A DNA stretch of 15,534 nucleotides from an uncultured Caryophanales bacterium (GTDB lineage: Bacteria > Bacillota_I > Bacilli_A > RFN20 > CAG-826): assembly GCA_937895315.1 (NCBI GenBank), contig CALAWM010000004.1, positions 1 to 15,534 of the forward strand, written 5' to 3'. Position 1 is the first letter of the stretch. Every line of letters begins with the position of its first letter. Below are positions 1 to 6,896 of the stretch, in pieces. The notes beneath the pieces were generated by a model, which worked only from the letters and a program-made list of their open reading frames with translations, was not told the DNA's origin and ran no database searches. Made by a program: the position numbers and the translations under genes.

Positions 1-375
1 AAGAATATCGGTCTCCTTTAAATGAAGTTCTAAATATTTAGCGTAATGTTCAATGATTTCGGGTGTGGCAGGGAATACCCCAGCATTATTTTTAATGCTA
101 TAGATTACTGATTTCTTATATTTCTTCGTTATCCCAAGCCTAATCTTTTCATAGTTATTTAGTGCACTTATTTCCACTGCGCCAAAACGAATCGCGGCAA
201 AGGGTTCTCCTTTTAATATCGCGCTTTCTAAGGTATTATTCCCTTTTTGCATAGTGATCGCTTTATGGCGACCAATTTTATCAGTGCGCGGTTTTATTTT
301 GAATAGTTTATAACGGACAACAGAAAAAGAACTTTTCAAAAATTCCCATATATAAGATCTTCGTGTTCGTTTCAT
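1..375 (-). CDS. GT-D-like glycosyltransferase, N-terminal part (cut by window edge)
   Basis: This open frame runs from an ATG at 375 to the window edge, giving 125 residues with no stop, so the C-terminal part is missing. It begins with a basic stretch (MKRTRR). Around residues 60-75 it carries an R-F-G-A-V-E motif, followed by a polar region with Y-S-I-K-N-N-A-G. An RFGxxE-type motif after a short helix is what I associate with the GT-D glycosyltransferases (DUF1792), which add sugars during surface glycan or glycoprotein synthesis. The family call rests on this motif and general layout only. No signal peptide or membrane helix is visible in the part seen. It lies 14 bases after tcdA on the same strand and lacks a clear Shine-Dalgarno site, so it is probably translated from the transcript of the two genes before it. 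An unrelated protein of unknown function is possible. Confidence 0.55.
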   Translation of the reverse strand, partial: MKRTRRSYIWEFLKSSFSVVRYKLFKIKPRTDKIGRHKAITMQKGNNTLESAILKGEPFAAIRFGAVEISALNNYEKIRLGITKKYKKSVIYSIKNNAGVFPATPEIIEHYAKYLELHLKETDIL

Positions 376-389
376 AGTTTAATAATACA

Positions 390-1076
390 CTATTTATCAA
401 TTACATTTTTAAAAATGTAACTTGCAATCGCTAAACCATAAGCTGGCGGTACAAAAGGACTACTTCCAGGACGTATGCCTTTATTTTCTAATGGTAATTC
501 ATTTGAGGTTACTACTACGAGACCCTTAAGTCCTTCTTGACGCAAAACATAACGGACCTTTTTGGCAAGTGGACATCCTTCCGTTTTTTCAATGGTTGTA
601 ATATGTACTTTGGTCGGGTCAAGGCGATTACCGGCACCCATTGCACTTATTAACGGGAGGCTATTTTTCATGCTATAAATAATAAGTGCCATTTTATCTT
701 CAAAACTATCAATCGCATCAACAATAAAATCATAGTCTTCTAATCTAAATTCTTTGATGTTTTCTTTTGTTAACGACGCAAAAACGGCATTAATTGTGCA
801 ATTTGCATTTATTTCCAGCATTCTTTTTTTGGCGGCTTCTACCTTTGGTTGTCCCAAAAATGGCATTGTCGAAATTAGTTGGCGATTTAGATTTGACTCT
901 TCAACGACATCATGATCGACAATTGTAAAATTATTGAATCCAGACCGGACAAGGGCTTCAAGCGCTTGGCCGCCAACTCCCCCGACACCAAAAATAATGA
1001 TTTTCTTTTTACTTAATTTGGCAAACTTTTCTTCACCAATAATTTGGATGGTTCGTGAATATGCTTTATTTGACAT
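390..1076 (-). CDS. tcdA: tRNA threonylcarbamoyladenosine dehydratase (TcdA/CsdL type)
   Basis: This 228-residue protein belongs to the ThiF/E1-like family. TcdA uses ATP to dehydrate t6A at position 37 of ANN-decoding tRNAs into cyclic t6A, in the cytoplasm. Visible motifs are the nucleotide loop G-V-G-G-V-G-G (residues 30-36), the acidic end of the next strand (V-D-H-D, 53-56), the family signature E-S-N-L-N-R-Q (60-66) with the ATP-contacting Arg65, and V-D-A-I-D (119-123). The C-terminal P-F-V-P-P-A-Y-G-L near 207-215 is typical of TcdA rather than of ThiF or MoeB, which also carry zinc cysteines that I do not see here. The protein is slightly shorter than E. coli TcdA. The start overlaps the end of the upstream hydrolase by 11 bases, so translation is probably coupled. 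A different ThiF-family enzyme is the main alternative. Confidence 0.9.
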   Translation of the reverse strand: MSNKAYSRTIQIIGEEKFAKLSKKKIIIFGVGGVGGQALEALVRSGFNNFTIVDHDVVEESNLNRQLISTMPFLGQPKVEAAKKRMLEINANCTINAVFASLTKENIKEFRLEDYDFIVDAIDSFEDKMALIIYSMKNSLPLISAMGAGNRLDPTKVHITTIEKTEGCPLAKKVRYVLRQEGLKGLVVVTSNELPLENKGIRPGSSPFVPPAYGLAIASYIFKNVIDK

Positions 1077-2010
1077 TTAAAAATTCCTTTACTTCTGCGG
1101 TATATAACTCTTTATTCTTTAAGTAGCTTTCACAGTGGGCAGCCCCGGCAAAGGCAACTAGTTTTTTGGGGGTTGTTACTGCTTTATAATTTTTGACGGA
1201 CATGTTGAAGGGAACAAAACGGTCATCGGTCCCGTGAATAAAAAGAATAGGCACCATTGTGTTCTTTTTTAATTCTTTGGTAACTTTTACTTTATTGACA
1301 TTAAATCCTGCGAATAATCTAGCAAATAAATTTATTCCCCAAATTAAAACACGCGGTCTTATTTTTACGAGTCTCTTGCCGGCATAAAGTAAGACACCAT
1401 TAGTTCTTGAATATCCGCAGTCAGCAATAACTCCTTTAAATGTTTTAGGAAGGTTTGGTAAGCCTGTCACTAGTAAGCTCGTAGCCGCACCCATCGATAT
1501 GCCATGAAGATATATGTCTTTTTTGCCTTCATAACGATTATTTATGTGAAATATCCATTCACGGACGTCAAATCTTTCCATCGCCCCCAGGGTTGAATAC
1601 ATTCCTTCACTATTCCCGGTTGCTCTTTGATCAATAATTAATAGATTAACTTTTAAATCATGATATAAATCTCCAAGGTAGCCAATGTCTCTCATGCCAG
1701 TTGAATAGTATCCATGAACAAAGATGACTACTTTATCACTTTTTGGGTTTTCAAAAAGATTCCCTCTAAGCACAACATTATTCGAAACTATTTTCAATTC
1801 AATATGTTTTTTCTCGGCGAACATTTTTTGGGTCTTTTCAATTTCTTCGGTGTGTTGATTAAATCCTTCGCCAAAAAAGGGTTTTAAATATACTTGTTTT
1901 TTGGTGATTGGTCTTCTAAATAATAATCCAAAGGTGATTGTGACAAACCACACATAAGTTGATATCACTAAGAAGACTAATATTGCAAGACTAATAAATA
2001 CCCATTCCAT
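1066..2010 (-). CDS. membrane-anchored alpha/beta hydrolase (serine esterase/lipase-like)
   Basis: This 314-residue protein opens with one hydrophobic helix (about residues 4-30), which would tether it to the membrane. An alpha/beta-hydrolase domain follows. The oxyanion-side motif V-H-G-Y is at 98-101, the nucleophile elbow G-I-S-M-G is at 170-174 with Ser172, the acid is probably Asp263 in T-D-D-R-F-V-P, and the base is His292 in A-A-H-C. The triad is therefore complete and the enzyme should be active. The substrate cannot be read from sequence, but the family includes esterases, acylglycerol lipases and peptidases of the BAAT/YqkD-like group. It is the first gene of a three-gene minus-strand unit with tcdA and the GT-D-like gene. 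A TATAAT box lies 6 bases before the ATG and no Shine-Dalgarno site is present, which suggests a leaderless message. Confidence 0.85.
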   Translation of the reverse strand: MEWVFISLAILVFLVISTYVWFVTITFGLLFRRPITKKQVYLKPFFGEGFNQHTEEIEKTQKMFAEKKHIELKIVSNNVVLRGNLFENPKSDKVVIFVHGYYSTGMRDIGYLGDLYHDLKVNLLIIDQRATGNSEGMYSTLGAMERFDVREWIFHINNRYEGKKDIYLHGISMGAATSLLVTGLPNLPKTFKGVIADCGYSRTNGVLLYAGKRLVKIRPRVLIWGINLFARLFAGFNVNKVKVTKELKKNTMVPILFIHGTDDRFVPFNMSVKNYKAVTTPKKLVAFAGAAHCESYLKNKELYTAEVKEFLNVK

Positions 2011-2016
2011 ACTATT

Positions 2017-2022
2017 ATTATA
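2017..2022 (-). promoter_or_regulatory. -10 box for the hydrolase-tcdA unit
   Basis: A perfect TATAAT is read on the minus strand and ends 6 bases before the hydrolase ATG. The -35 region at standard spacing (TCTTTT) is poor and falls in the T-run of the preceding terminator. Initiation at the usual distance would begin at or very near the A of the ATG. The placement after a terminator and before an unlinked gene supports a real promoter, but the weak -35 leaves doubt. Confidence 0.45.
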
Positions 2023-2036
2023 ACGATTTTTTTGAA

Positions 2037-2068
2037 TAAAAAAGAGGGTATATTTTATTACCCTCTTT
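2037..2068 (-). terminator. rho-independent terminator of glyA-pfp
   Basis: A perfect 10-base-pair stem (AAAGAGGGTA with TACCCTCTTT, arms 2059-2068 and 2041-2050) encloses an 8-base A/T loop. On the minus strand it is followed by an unbroken T-run. It lies 21 bases after the pfp stop codon and before the hydrolase promoter, so it separates the two minus-strand units. Confidence 0.9.
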
Positions 2069-2089
2069 ATTTGTATTAAATACTAATGA

Positions 2090-3298
2090 TTATTTAACTT
2101 TTACTTTTTTCAAGACGGTATATTTTGAGATACCACCATCTAAATCGAGTTTAATTGGCTTTTCAATTAATGGGATTAAATATTCTCTAAATAATTTACC
2201 GCCATTATTAACGTCATGAATTAATTCAGGGGACATTTTGTGTTCAACGTTGGCAATACCCCGTAAGTTTTTAAGTTTATAACTAACTTTGTATTTATCA
2301 CCTGGTTTCCGTTCAATAATGACCATAACACCAGTTTTTCCGGAGACAATCTTTTTGACCGCCATTGTAGAAACTTTAATTGCTTCTTTTTGATCGGTTT
2401 CGGTAATTGCTAAGGTACCGGCTCTTTGGAGCAGACTAAATTCAATTGGTCTAGTTGAATATCCTAATCTTTCTTCAACAATACCTGCTAATTGACTAGC
2501 AAAGCCACCTAGTTGCATGTGTCCGAATGAGTCGACTGCTTTATCCTTGGCAGGCATTTGGGTTTCAATACCTTCACTAACGACAAATAATGCTCTTTTT
2601 TTACTTTCGTAAACTTCTTTTGCTTTGACTAGGAATTCTTCTAGGTCAAATTTTTCTTCAGGAAGGTAAATGTAGTCTGGTTTAAGTTCTGGATCTTGAA
2701 TAACACTTGCGGCAGCAGTAAGCCAACCGGCGTGACGTCCCATAACTTCAACAATAACAAACTTTGATTTTTTATAAACACGATTATCAAGGGCAATGTC
2801 TTGAATACTTTGCACAACATACCGAGCAGCACTTGGATATCCTAAACAGTGATCCGTGAATGCGAGATCATTATCAACAGTTTTTGGAATACCAATAACT
2901 TTGCAATCAACATTTGCTTTACGGAAAAATGTCGATAATTTGTAGCAAGTATCCATAGAGTCATTACCACCATTAACGAGCATATATCCGATATTATGTT
3001 TTTGCACAGTTTTTAAGATTTTTTGATAATCTTCGTGGTTAATATCTCCTGACAATTTATAGCGGGTTGTACCTAAAGCGGCAGCTGGTGTTTGTTTTAA
3101 AAGTTCAATTTGCGCTTCATCTTCCTTACGAATATCAATTAAATTGTCATTTAACAAGCCTTCAATTCCATTTAAACTACCAAAGATTCCGTCAATATGT
3201 TCGGTTTGGCGTTTGGCTTCTTTAATTACGCCATAGAAGGATGTGTTAATAATTGCGGTTGGTCCGCCTGATTGAAAGTACACTAACGATTTTTTCAT
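2090..3298 (-). CDS. pfp: pyrophosphate-type 6-phosphofructokinase
   Basis: This 402-residue enzyme phosphorylates fructose 6-phosphate to fructose 1,6-bisphosphate, and the residues point to pyrophosphate rather than ATP as donor. The donor-site loop is G-G-P-T (11-14). The G-G-N-D-S motif (110-114) carries Asp113 where ATP enzymes have Gly. The catalytic motif P-K-T-V-D-N-D (138-144) carries Lys139 where ATP enzymes have Gly. Asp142 is the expected catalytic base, and M-G-R-H-A-G-W (186-192) is the sugar-phosphate contact. The PPi reaction is reversible, so the enzyme could serve both glycolysis and gluconeogenesis. An upstream in-frame ATG at 3355 is rejected because AAAGGAG stands 6 bases before 3298. 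It lies 43 bases downstream of glyA, possibly with its own -10 box, and is followed by a terminator. Confidence 0.9.
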   Translation of the reverse strand: MKKSLVYFQSGGPTAIINTSFYGVIKEAKRQTEHIDGIFGSLNGIEGLLNDNLIDIRKEDEAQIELLKQTPAAALGTTRYKLSGDINHEDYQKILKTVQKHNIGYMLVNGGNDSMDTCYKLSTFFRKANVDCKVIGIPKTVDNDLAFTDHCLGYPSAARYVVQSIQDIALDNRVYKKSKFVIVEVMGRHAGWLTAAASVIQDPELKPDYIYLPEEKFDLEEFLVKAKEVYESKKRALFVVSEGIETQMPAKDKAVDSFGHMQLGGFASQLAGIVEERLGYSTRPIEFSLLQRAGTLAITETDQKEAIKVSTMAVKKIVSGKTGVMVIIERKPGDKYKVSYKLKNLRGIANVEHKMSPELIHDVNNGGKLFREYLIPLIEKPIKLDLDGGISKYTVLKKVKVK

Positions 3299-3304
3299 TT
3301 TTTT

Positions 3305-3311
3305 CTCCTTT
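3305..3311 (-). promoter_or_regulatory. ribosome binding site that sets the pfp start
   Basis: AAAGGAG on the minus strand sits 6 bases before the ATG at 3298. It shows that the 19 extra residues possible from the ATG at 3355, which lies inside the glyA coding end, are not part of the protein. Confidence 0.85.
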
Positions 3312-3322
3312 AATACGTTGAA

Positions 3323-3328
3323 ATTATA
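3323..3328 (-). promoter_or_regulatory. possible internal -10 box before pfp
   Basis: A perfect TATAAT is read on the minus strand in the 43-base glyA-pfp gap, about 24 bases before the pfp start. The best -35 match, TTGATA at 3350-3355, is 21 bases away, which is too far for normal sigma-A use. It may let pfp be expressed apart from glyA, but AT-rich sequence gives such boxes by chance. Confidence 0.35.
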
Positions 3329-3341
3329 ACATAAGGTATAA

Positions 3342-4550
3342 CTAAAAACTATCAATAGCCCGTAAAGTTGACACTAGGTTATCAACGCGTTTATTGGCTT
3401 CGGTTGCATTAATTCTTTTACTTAAAAAGTCATGGATGATCTTCGCAGTTTCGATTGCGCCTTCTTTTGTCATACCACGTGTGGTAACGGCCGCAAATCC
3501 AAGCCTAATCCCCGATGTTGTATTTGGTCTTTCATCATCTTTTGGTAGCATATTCTTATTTGTAGTAATTTTAATGGTTTCAAGTAATGCTTCAGCATCT
3601 TTACCAGTAATTCCATATGATTTCTTTGTATTTAATAAAAATAGGTGCGTTTCGGTCTTACTTGCTTCCGCGCCAAGTTTGATAAATGTTTCAGAAGCGG
3701 TTTTTGTATTTTCAACCACTTGAGCGATATACTTTTTGAATTCAGGTTGCAAGGCTTCATAAAAACTTTGAGCTTTCGCGCCAATAATATTTTCAAGTGG
3801 TCCACCTTGCATACCAGGGAAACACATAAAGTTAACCTTTTTAATAATCTCTTCACTATTGGTCAAAATGATTCCGCCCCTTGGTCCTCTTAATGTTTTA
3901 TGGGTGGTGGAAGTAACAATGTCGGCATACGGAAACGGGCTTGGGTGTGCCCCACCTGCAATTAATCCCGCGATGTGTGCCATATCTACCATGAAATAAG
4001 CACCAACTTCCTTAGCAATTGATCCGATAGTTGCAAAATCGATAATATATGGGTAAGCGCTGAATCCTGCAAGAATTAATTTTGGCTTAATTTCAAGCGC
4101 TTTCTCCCGTAAGGCTTCATAGTCAATTGTGCCATCATCTTTTAGACCATAATGGTACACATCGTAGTGTTTTGATGAAAAGTTCACTGGACTACCATGT
4201 GTTAAGTGCCCTCCTTCATTAAGGGAAAGAGTTAAAATCTTATCACCTAAATTAAGGACACTAGCGTAAGCAATCATGTTTGCGCTTGATCCACTATGCG
4301 GTTGCACGTTTGCGTAATTGACTCCAAACAGTTCTTTAAGTAAATCTATCGCTGTCTGTTCAATTTCATCAATATAATGGCATCCGCCATAATATCTTTT
4401 TCCGGGATATCCTTCAGCATATTTATTTGTTAGGATTGAACCTGCTAACTTTCTAACCTTTTCACTCGTAAAGTTTTCACTAGCGATAAGTTCTAATCCT
4501 TCATTTTGTCGTTTTTTCTCTAATTCAACTAATTCAAATAGTTTTTTCAT
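3342..4550 (-). CDS. glyA: serine hydroxymethyltransferase
   Basis: This 402-residue PLP enzyme converts serine and tetrahydrofolate to glycine and 5,10-methylene-tetrahydrofolate, the main entry to one-carbon metabolism. It is a cytoplasmic enzyme of fold type I. Visible landmarks are L-I-A-S-E-N-F (21-27), the substrate region N-K-Y-A-E-G-Y-P-G-K-R-Y-Y-G-G (42-56), S-G-S-S-A-N (86-91), the cofactor-contacting D-M-A-H (189-192), and T-T-H-K-T-L-R-G-P-R-G-G with the PLP-bonding Lys218. The length is close to the bacterial norm of about 410-420. AGGAGG stands 8 bases before the ATG. The gene is first in a two-gene unit with pfp, and its promoter region holds a 16-base palindrome that could be an operator. 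Confidence 0.98.
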   Translation of the reverse strand: MKKLFELVELEKKRQNEGLELIASENFTSEKVRKLAGSILTNKYAEGYPGKRYYGGCHYIDEIEQTAIDLLKELFGVNYANVQPHSGSSANMIAYASVLNLGDKILTLSLNEGGHLTHGSPVNFSSKHYDVYHYGLKDDGTIDYEALREKALEIKPKLILAGFSAYPYIIDFATIGSIAKEVGAYFMVDMAHIAGLIAGGAHPSPFPYADIVTSTTHKTLRGPRGGIILTNSEEIIKKVNFMCFPGMQGGPLENIIGAKAQSFYEALQPEFKKYIAQVVENTKTASETFIKLGAEASKTETHLFLLNTKKSYGITGKDAEALLETIKITTNKNMLPKDDERPNTTSGIRLGFAAVTTRGMTKEGAIETAKIIHDFLSKRINATEANKRVDNLVSTLRAIDSF

Positions 4551-4574
4551 ATTTCTAGCCTCCTATTCCTATAA

Positions 4575-4580
4575 ATTATA
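4575..4580 (-). promoter_or_regulatory. -10 box of glyA
   Basis: TATAAT is read on the minus strand, about 24 bases before the glyA ATG and upstream of its AGGAGG ribosome site. The -35 region at normal spacing (CCCATA or ACCCAT) is poor, so activation or a different spacing may be involved. Confidence 0.5.
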
Positions 4581-4583
4581 GAC

Positions 4584-4599
4584 TAATCTATATAGATTA
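4584..4599. promoter_or_regulatory. 16-base perfect palindrome between glyA and the GDPD gene (operator candidate)
   Basis: TAATCTATATAGATTA is identical to its reverse complement. It lies immediately upstream of the glyA -10 box, in the spacer where a bound repressor would block polymerase, and about 10 bases from the opposing TTGACT of the next promoter. A dimeric regulator could control both directions. It is made almost only of A and T, so chance is a real alternative. Confidence 0.4.
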
Positions 4600-4609
4600 T
4601 GGGTCTTTA

Positions 4610-4638
4610 TTGACTTTTATTTTATTTTTCGTGAAAAT
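4610..4638 (+). promoter_or_regulatory. promoter of the GDPD-transporter-HAD unit
   Basis: TTGACT (4610-4615) matches five of six -35 positions. Seventeen bases later GAAAAT (4633-4638) is a weaker -10 candidate. Transcription from it would start near 4645, which is the A of the ATG. No Shine-Dalgarno site precedes that ATG, which fits a leaderless message. Confidence 0.45.
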
Positions 4639-4644
4639 GTATAC

Positions 4645-5382
4645 ATGCATAATAAAGCACACGCTATATATAATACTGATTTGGCCCATAGAGGGCTACA
4701 TAATAACACTGCAGACGAAAACTCAATGGCCGCTTTTAAACTTGCGGTAGAAAACGGTTTCGGTATTGAATTGGATGTCCATGTTACAAAGGATAACTAT
4801 GTAGTGGTTATGCATGATCTTTCAACATTAAGAACAACAGGTATTGATTTAAAGCTGACTGAAGTGAATTATGAAGACTTAAACGAGGTGAAACTTTTAA
4901 TTACCAAGGAAAACATCCCCCTTCTTAAGGATGTATTAACTATGGTTGATGGCAAAGTTCCAGTCTTAATTGAACTCAAGGCGGAAAATAACGTTCCAGA
5001 TAACCTAATTTCTGAAGTTATTAAAGTCGTTGACGAGTTTAAACACCACGGAAATCTTGCGGTACAAGCATTTAATCCTTATGTCGTTAAAAACCTGAAA
5101 AAAGCCAAAATTGGCGTACCTGTGGGACAATTGATGAGTGATAACCTGCCCGGACAATCAAAATTTGTTCACTTCATGTATCGTTCGTTACTAGTTCTTT
5201 CAGTTTCAAAACCGGATTTTTTTAACTATGAAGTAAAATATATAGCGAAAAGAAGAATTCAACGTCGACGTAAACGAATTCCATTGATTACGTGGACTAT
5301 AGACACTGATGAAAAGTATAATTACGCTCAAAAATATGCCGATAATTGCATATTTGAATTAATAGATATCAAAAAGGAGTAA
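4645..5382 (+). CDS. glycerophosphodiester phosphodiesterase, cytoplasmic
   Basis: This 245-residue protein is a GDPD of the UgpQ/GlpQ family. It hydrolyses glycerophosphodiesters (deacylated phospholipid headgroups) to glycerol 3-phosphate and an alcohol, using a divalent metal. The barrel signatures are present: A-H-R-G (14-17) with the first catalytic His15, D-E-N-S (24-27), I-E-L-D-V (41-45) with metal ligands Glu42 and Asp44, and V-M-H-D (55-58) with the second catalytic His57. Later come I-E-L-K and T-W-T-I-D, as in the family. No signal peptide is present, so it acts inside the cell on imported or recycled substrate. It heads a unit with a transporter 5 bases downstream and a HAD phosphatase. 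No upstream in-frame start exists and no ribosome site is visible before the ATG. Confidence 0.93.
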   Translation: MHNKAHAIYNTDLAHRGLHNNTADENSMAAFKLAVENGFGIELDVHVTKDNYVVVMHDLSTLRTTGIDLKLTEVNYEDLNEVKLLITKENIPLLKDVLTMVDGKVPVLIELKAENNVPDNLISEVIKVVDEFKHHGNLAVQAFNPYVVKNLKKAKIGVPVGQLMSDNLPGQSKFVHFMYRSLLVLSVSKPDFFNYEVKYIAKRRIQRRRKRIPLITWTIDTDEKYNYAQKYADNCIFELIDIKKE

Positions 5383-5387
5383 CTATT

Positions 5388-6896
5388 ATGAATCTGAAGC
5401 TGAATCAAAAGCGCACATACCTTGTTGGTCTGGCGTTTATGTCGATTATTTTATTTTGGACGACTTATGATACCCTCATTGCAAAGATGTTAGTTGATAA
5501 TTTTGGACTAAATCAAACTGCATCAGGGATTATTATGGCCTTAGACAATGTTTTAGCGCTATTTCTGCTTCCGCTTTTTGGAAGACTTAGTGATAAAACT
5601 AAAACAAGATTTGGAAAACGCACGCCATTTATTATTGTTGGCACAATTTTTGCTGCCATCTTATTTGTAGGTGTTGCATTCTTTGATCTTTTCCAACAAA
5701 AGGCGGTTGCTGACTTTGGGTTCACCCAAATTACAAGTATTGGCACACCAGAAAATCCGTTATATCAATACTTTATTAATGGCGTTCCTTTCACAAACAA
5801 CGTAAAATCAGCACTCGCGGCTGAAAGAGCAGCAAAAATTCTTGCTGATGTTACGCTGAAAAATCCTCTTATGCTTGTTGGATTTATTGTTGTTTTATTC
5901 TTTGTACTATTAGCAATGGGCATCTATCGTAGCCCAGCGGTTAGTTTGATGCCTGACGTTACACCAAAACCATTACGTAGTAAAGCAAATGCTATTATTA
6001 ATCTCCTTGGAACGCTTGGTGGCGGTATTTCCTACATCCTCGTTGCTGTATTAGCAAGCACCGCAATGATGGCTAAAGTTGGCTATGTGTTAGTTTTTGC
6101 GGTTACCGGACTTCTCATGTTAATTATGATTGCTGTCTTTGTTTTGACTGTTAAGGAAAACAAATGGGTCGCGGAAATGCTTGAAATTACAAAAGAATAC
6201 AATCTTGATTCATTAAATATTGATGAAGAAGGCGTTGATATGACCCAACATGGTGATCAAGAAAAAATGCCAAAGGATGTTCGCCGTTCCTTCATCTTAA
6301 TACTTATGGCAGTTGTCTTATGGTTTATGGCATATAACGCCGCCACAAGTAAGTTTTCCGTTTATGCATTTAACCACTTACACTTAGAATCATTTAGTAT
6401 TCCACCACTAATTGCGACTGTTAGTGCAACCATTGCCTTTATTCCAATTGGTATCATCTCTCAAAAAATTGGTCGTAGAAAAATGATTTTAATTGGGATT
6501 AGTGTTTTAGCTATATCATTTGTTGGTGCAATCTTTATCGTTTCCGAATCTAAAGTATTAATGTACGTTATTATGGCACTTGTCGGTATTAGCTGGGCAG
6601 CCATTAACGTTAATAGTTATCCAATGGTTGTGGAAATGTCAAAACACGGCAATATCGGCGTATATACTGGTTATTATTACACTGCTAGCATGGGCGCGAT
6701 GATTATTACCCCTATATTATCCGGGGCAATTATGGACTTCACACAATATTATCCTTCATTATTCATTTATAGCGCAGCCTTTATGGTTTTAGCATTTATT
6801 CCAATGTGGTTTGTTAAACACGGCGAACCAGTAAATATTGAACCAATCGCAAAGGTTGAAGAACCTGTTACGGAAGAAAATGGCGATAACATTTAA
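5388..6896 (+). CDS. MFS transporter of the GPH/SLC45-like (sugar:cation) group
   Basis: This 502-residue protein has the look of a 12-helix major facilitator. The signature region D-N-V-L-A-L-F-L-L-P-L-F-G-R-L-S-D-K (53-70) followed by T-R-F-G-K-R-T-P-F at 73-81 corresponds to the loop 2-3 motif of glycoside-pentoside-hexuronide and sucrose-type carriers. Y-R-S-P-A-V-S-L-M-P-D (180-190) after helix 4 is also typical. A polar stretch of about 60 residues (101-160) between helices 3 and 4 should lie outside the cell. A long cytoplasmic loop (about 255-300) joins the two halves. AAGGAG in the last codons of the GDPD gene stands 8 bases before the ATG, so the two are co-translated. The substrate is unknown: sugars are usual for the family, while the neighbours hint at glycerol-phosphate compounds. 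Confidence 0.85.
   Translation: MNLKLNQKRTYLVGLAFMSIILFWTTYDTLIAKMLVDNFGLNQTASGIIMALDNVLALFLLPLFGRLSDKTKTRFGKRTPFIIVGTIFAAILFVGVAFFDLFQQKAVADFGFTQITSIGTPENPLYQYFINGVPFTNNVKSALAAERAAKILADVTLKNPLMLVGFIVVLFFVLLAMGIYRSPAVSLMPDVTPKPLRSKANAIINLLGTLGGGISYILVAVLASTAMMAKVGYVLVFAVTGLLMLIMIAVFVLTVKENKWVAEMLEITKEYNLDSLNIDEEGVDMTQHGDQEKMPKDVRRSFILILMAVVLWFMAYNAATSKFSVYAFNHLHLESFSIPPLIATVSATIAFIPIGIISQKIGRRKMILIGISVLAISFVGAIFIVSESKVLMYVIMALVGISWAAINVNSYPMVVEMSKHGNIGVYTGYYYTASMGAMIITPILSGAIMDFTQYYPSLFIYSAAFMVLAFIPMWFVKHGEPVNIEPIAKVEEPVTEENGDNI

Noticed and set aside
3394..3893. Plus-strand open frames opposite glyA
   Set aside because: They are antisense to a certain serine hydroxymethyltransferase, have no ribosome site and resemble no protein.
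4551..4644. Glycine or tetrahydrofolate riboswitch before glyA
   Set aside because: The 94-base gap is too short and has no conserved aptamer helices, and the ribosome site follows the -10 box directly.
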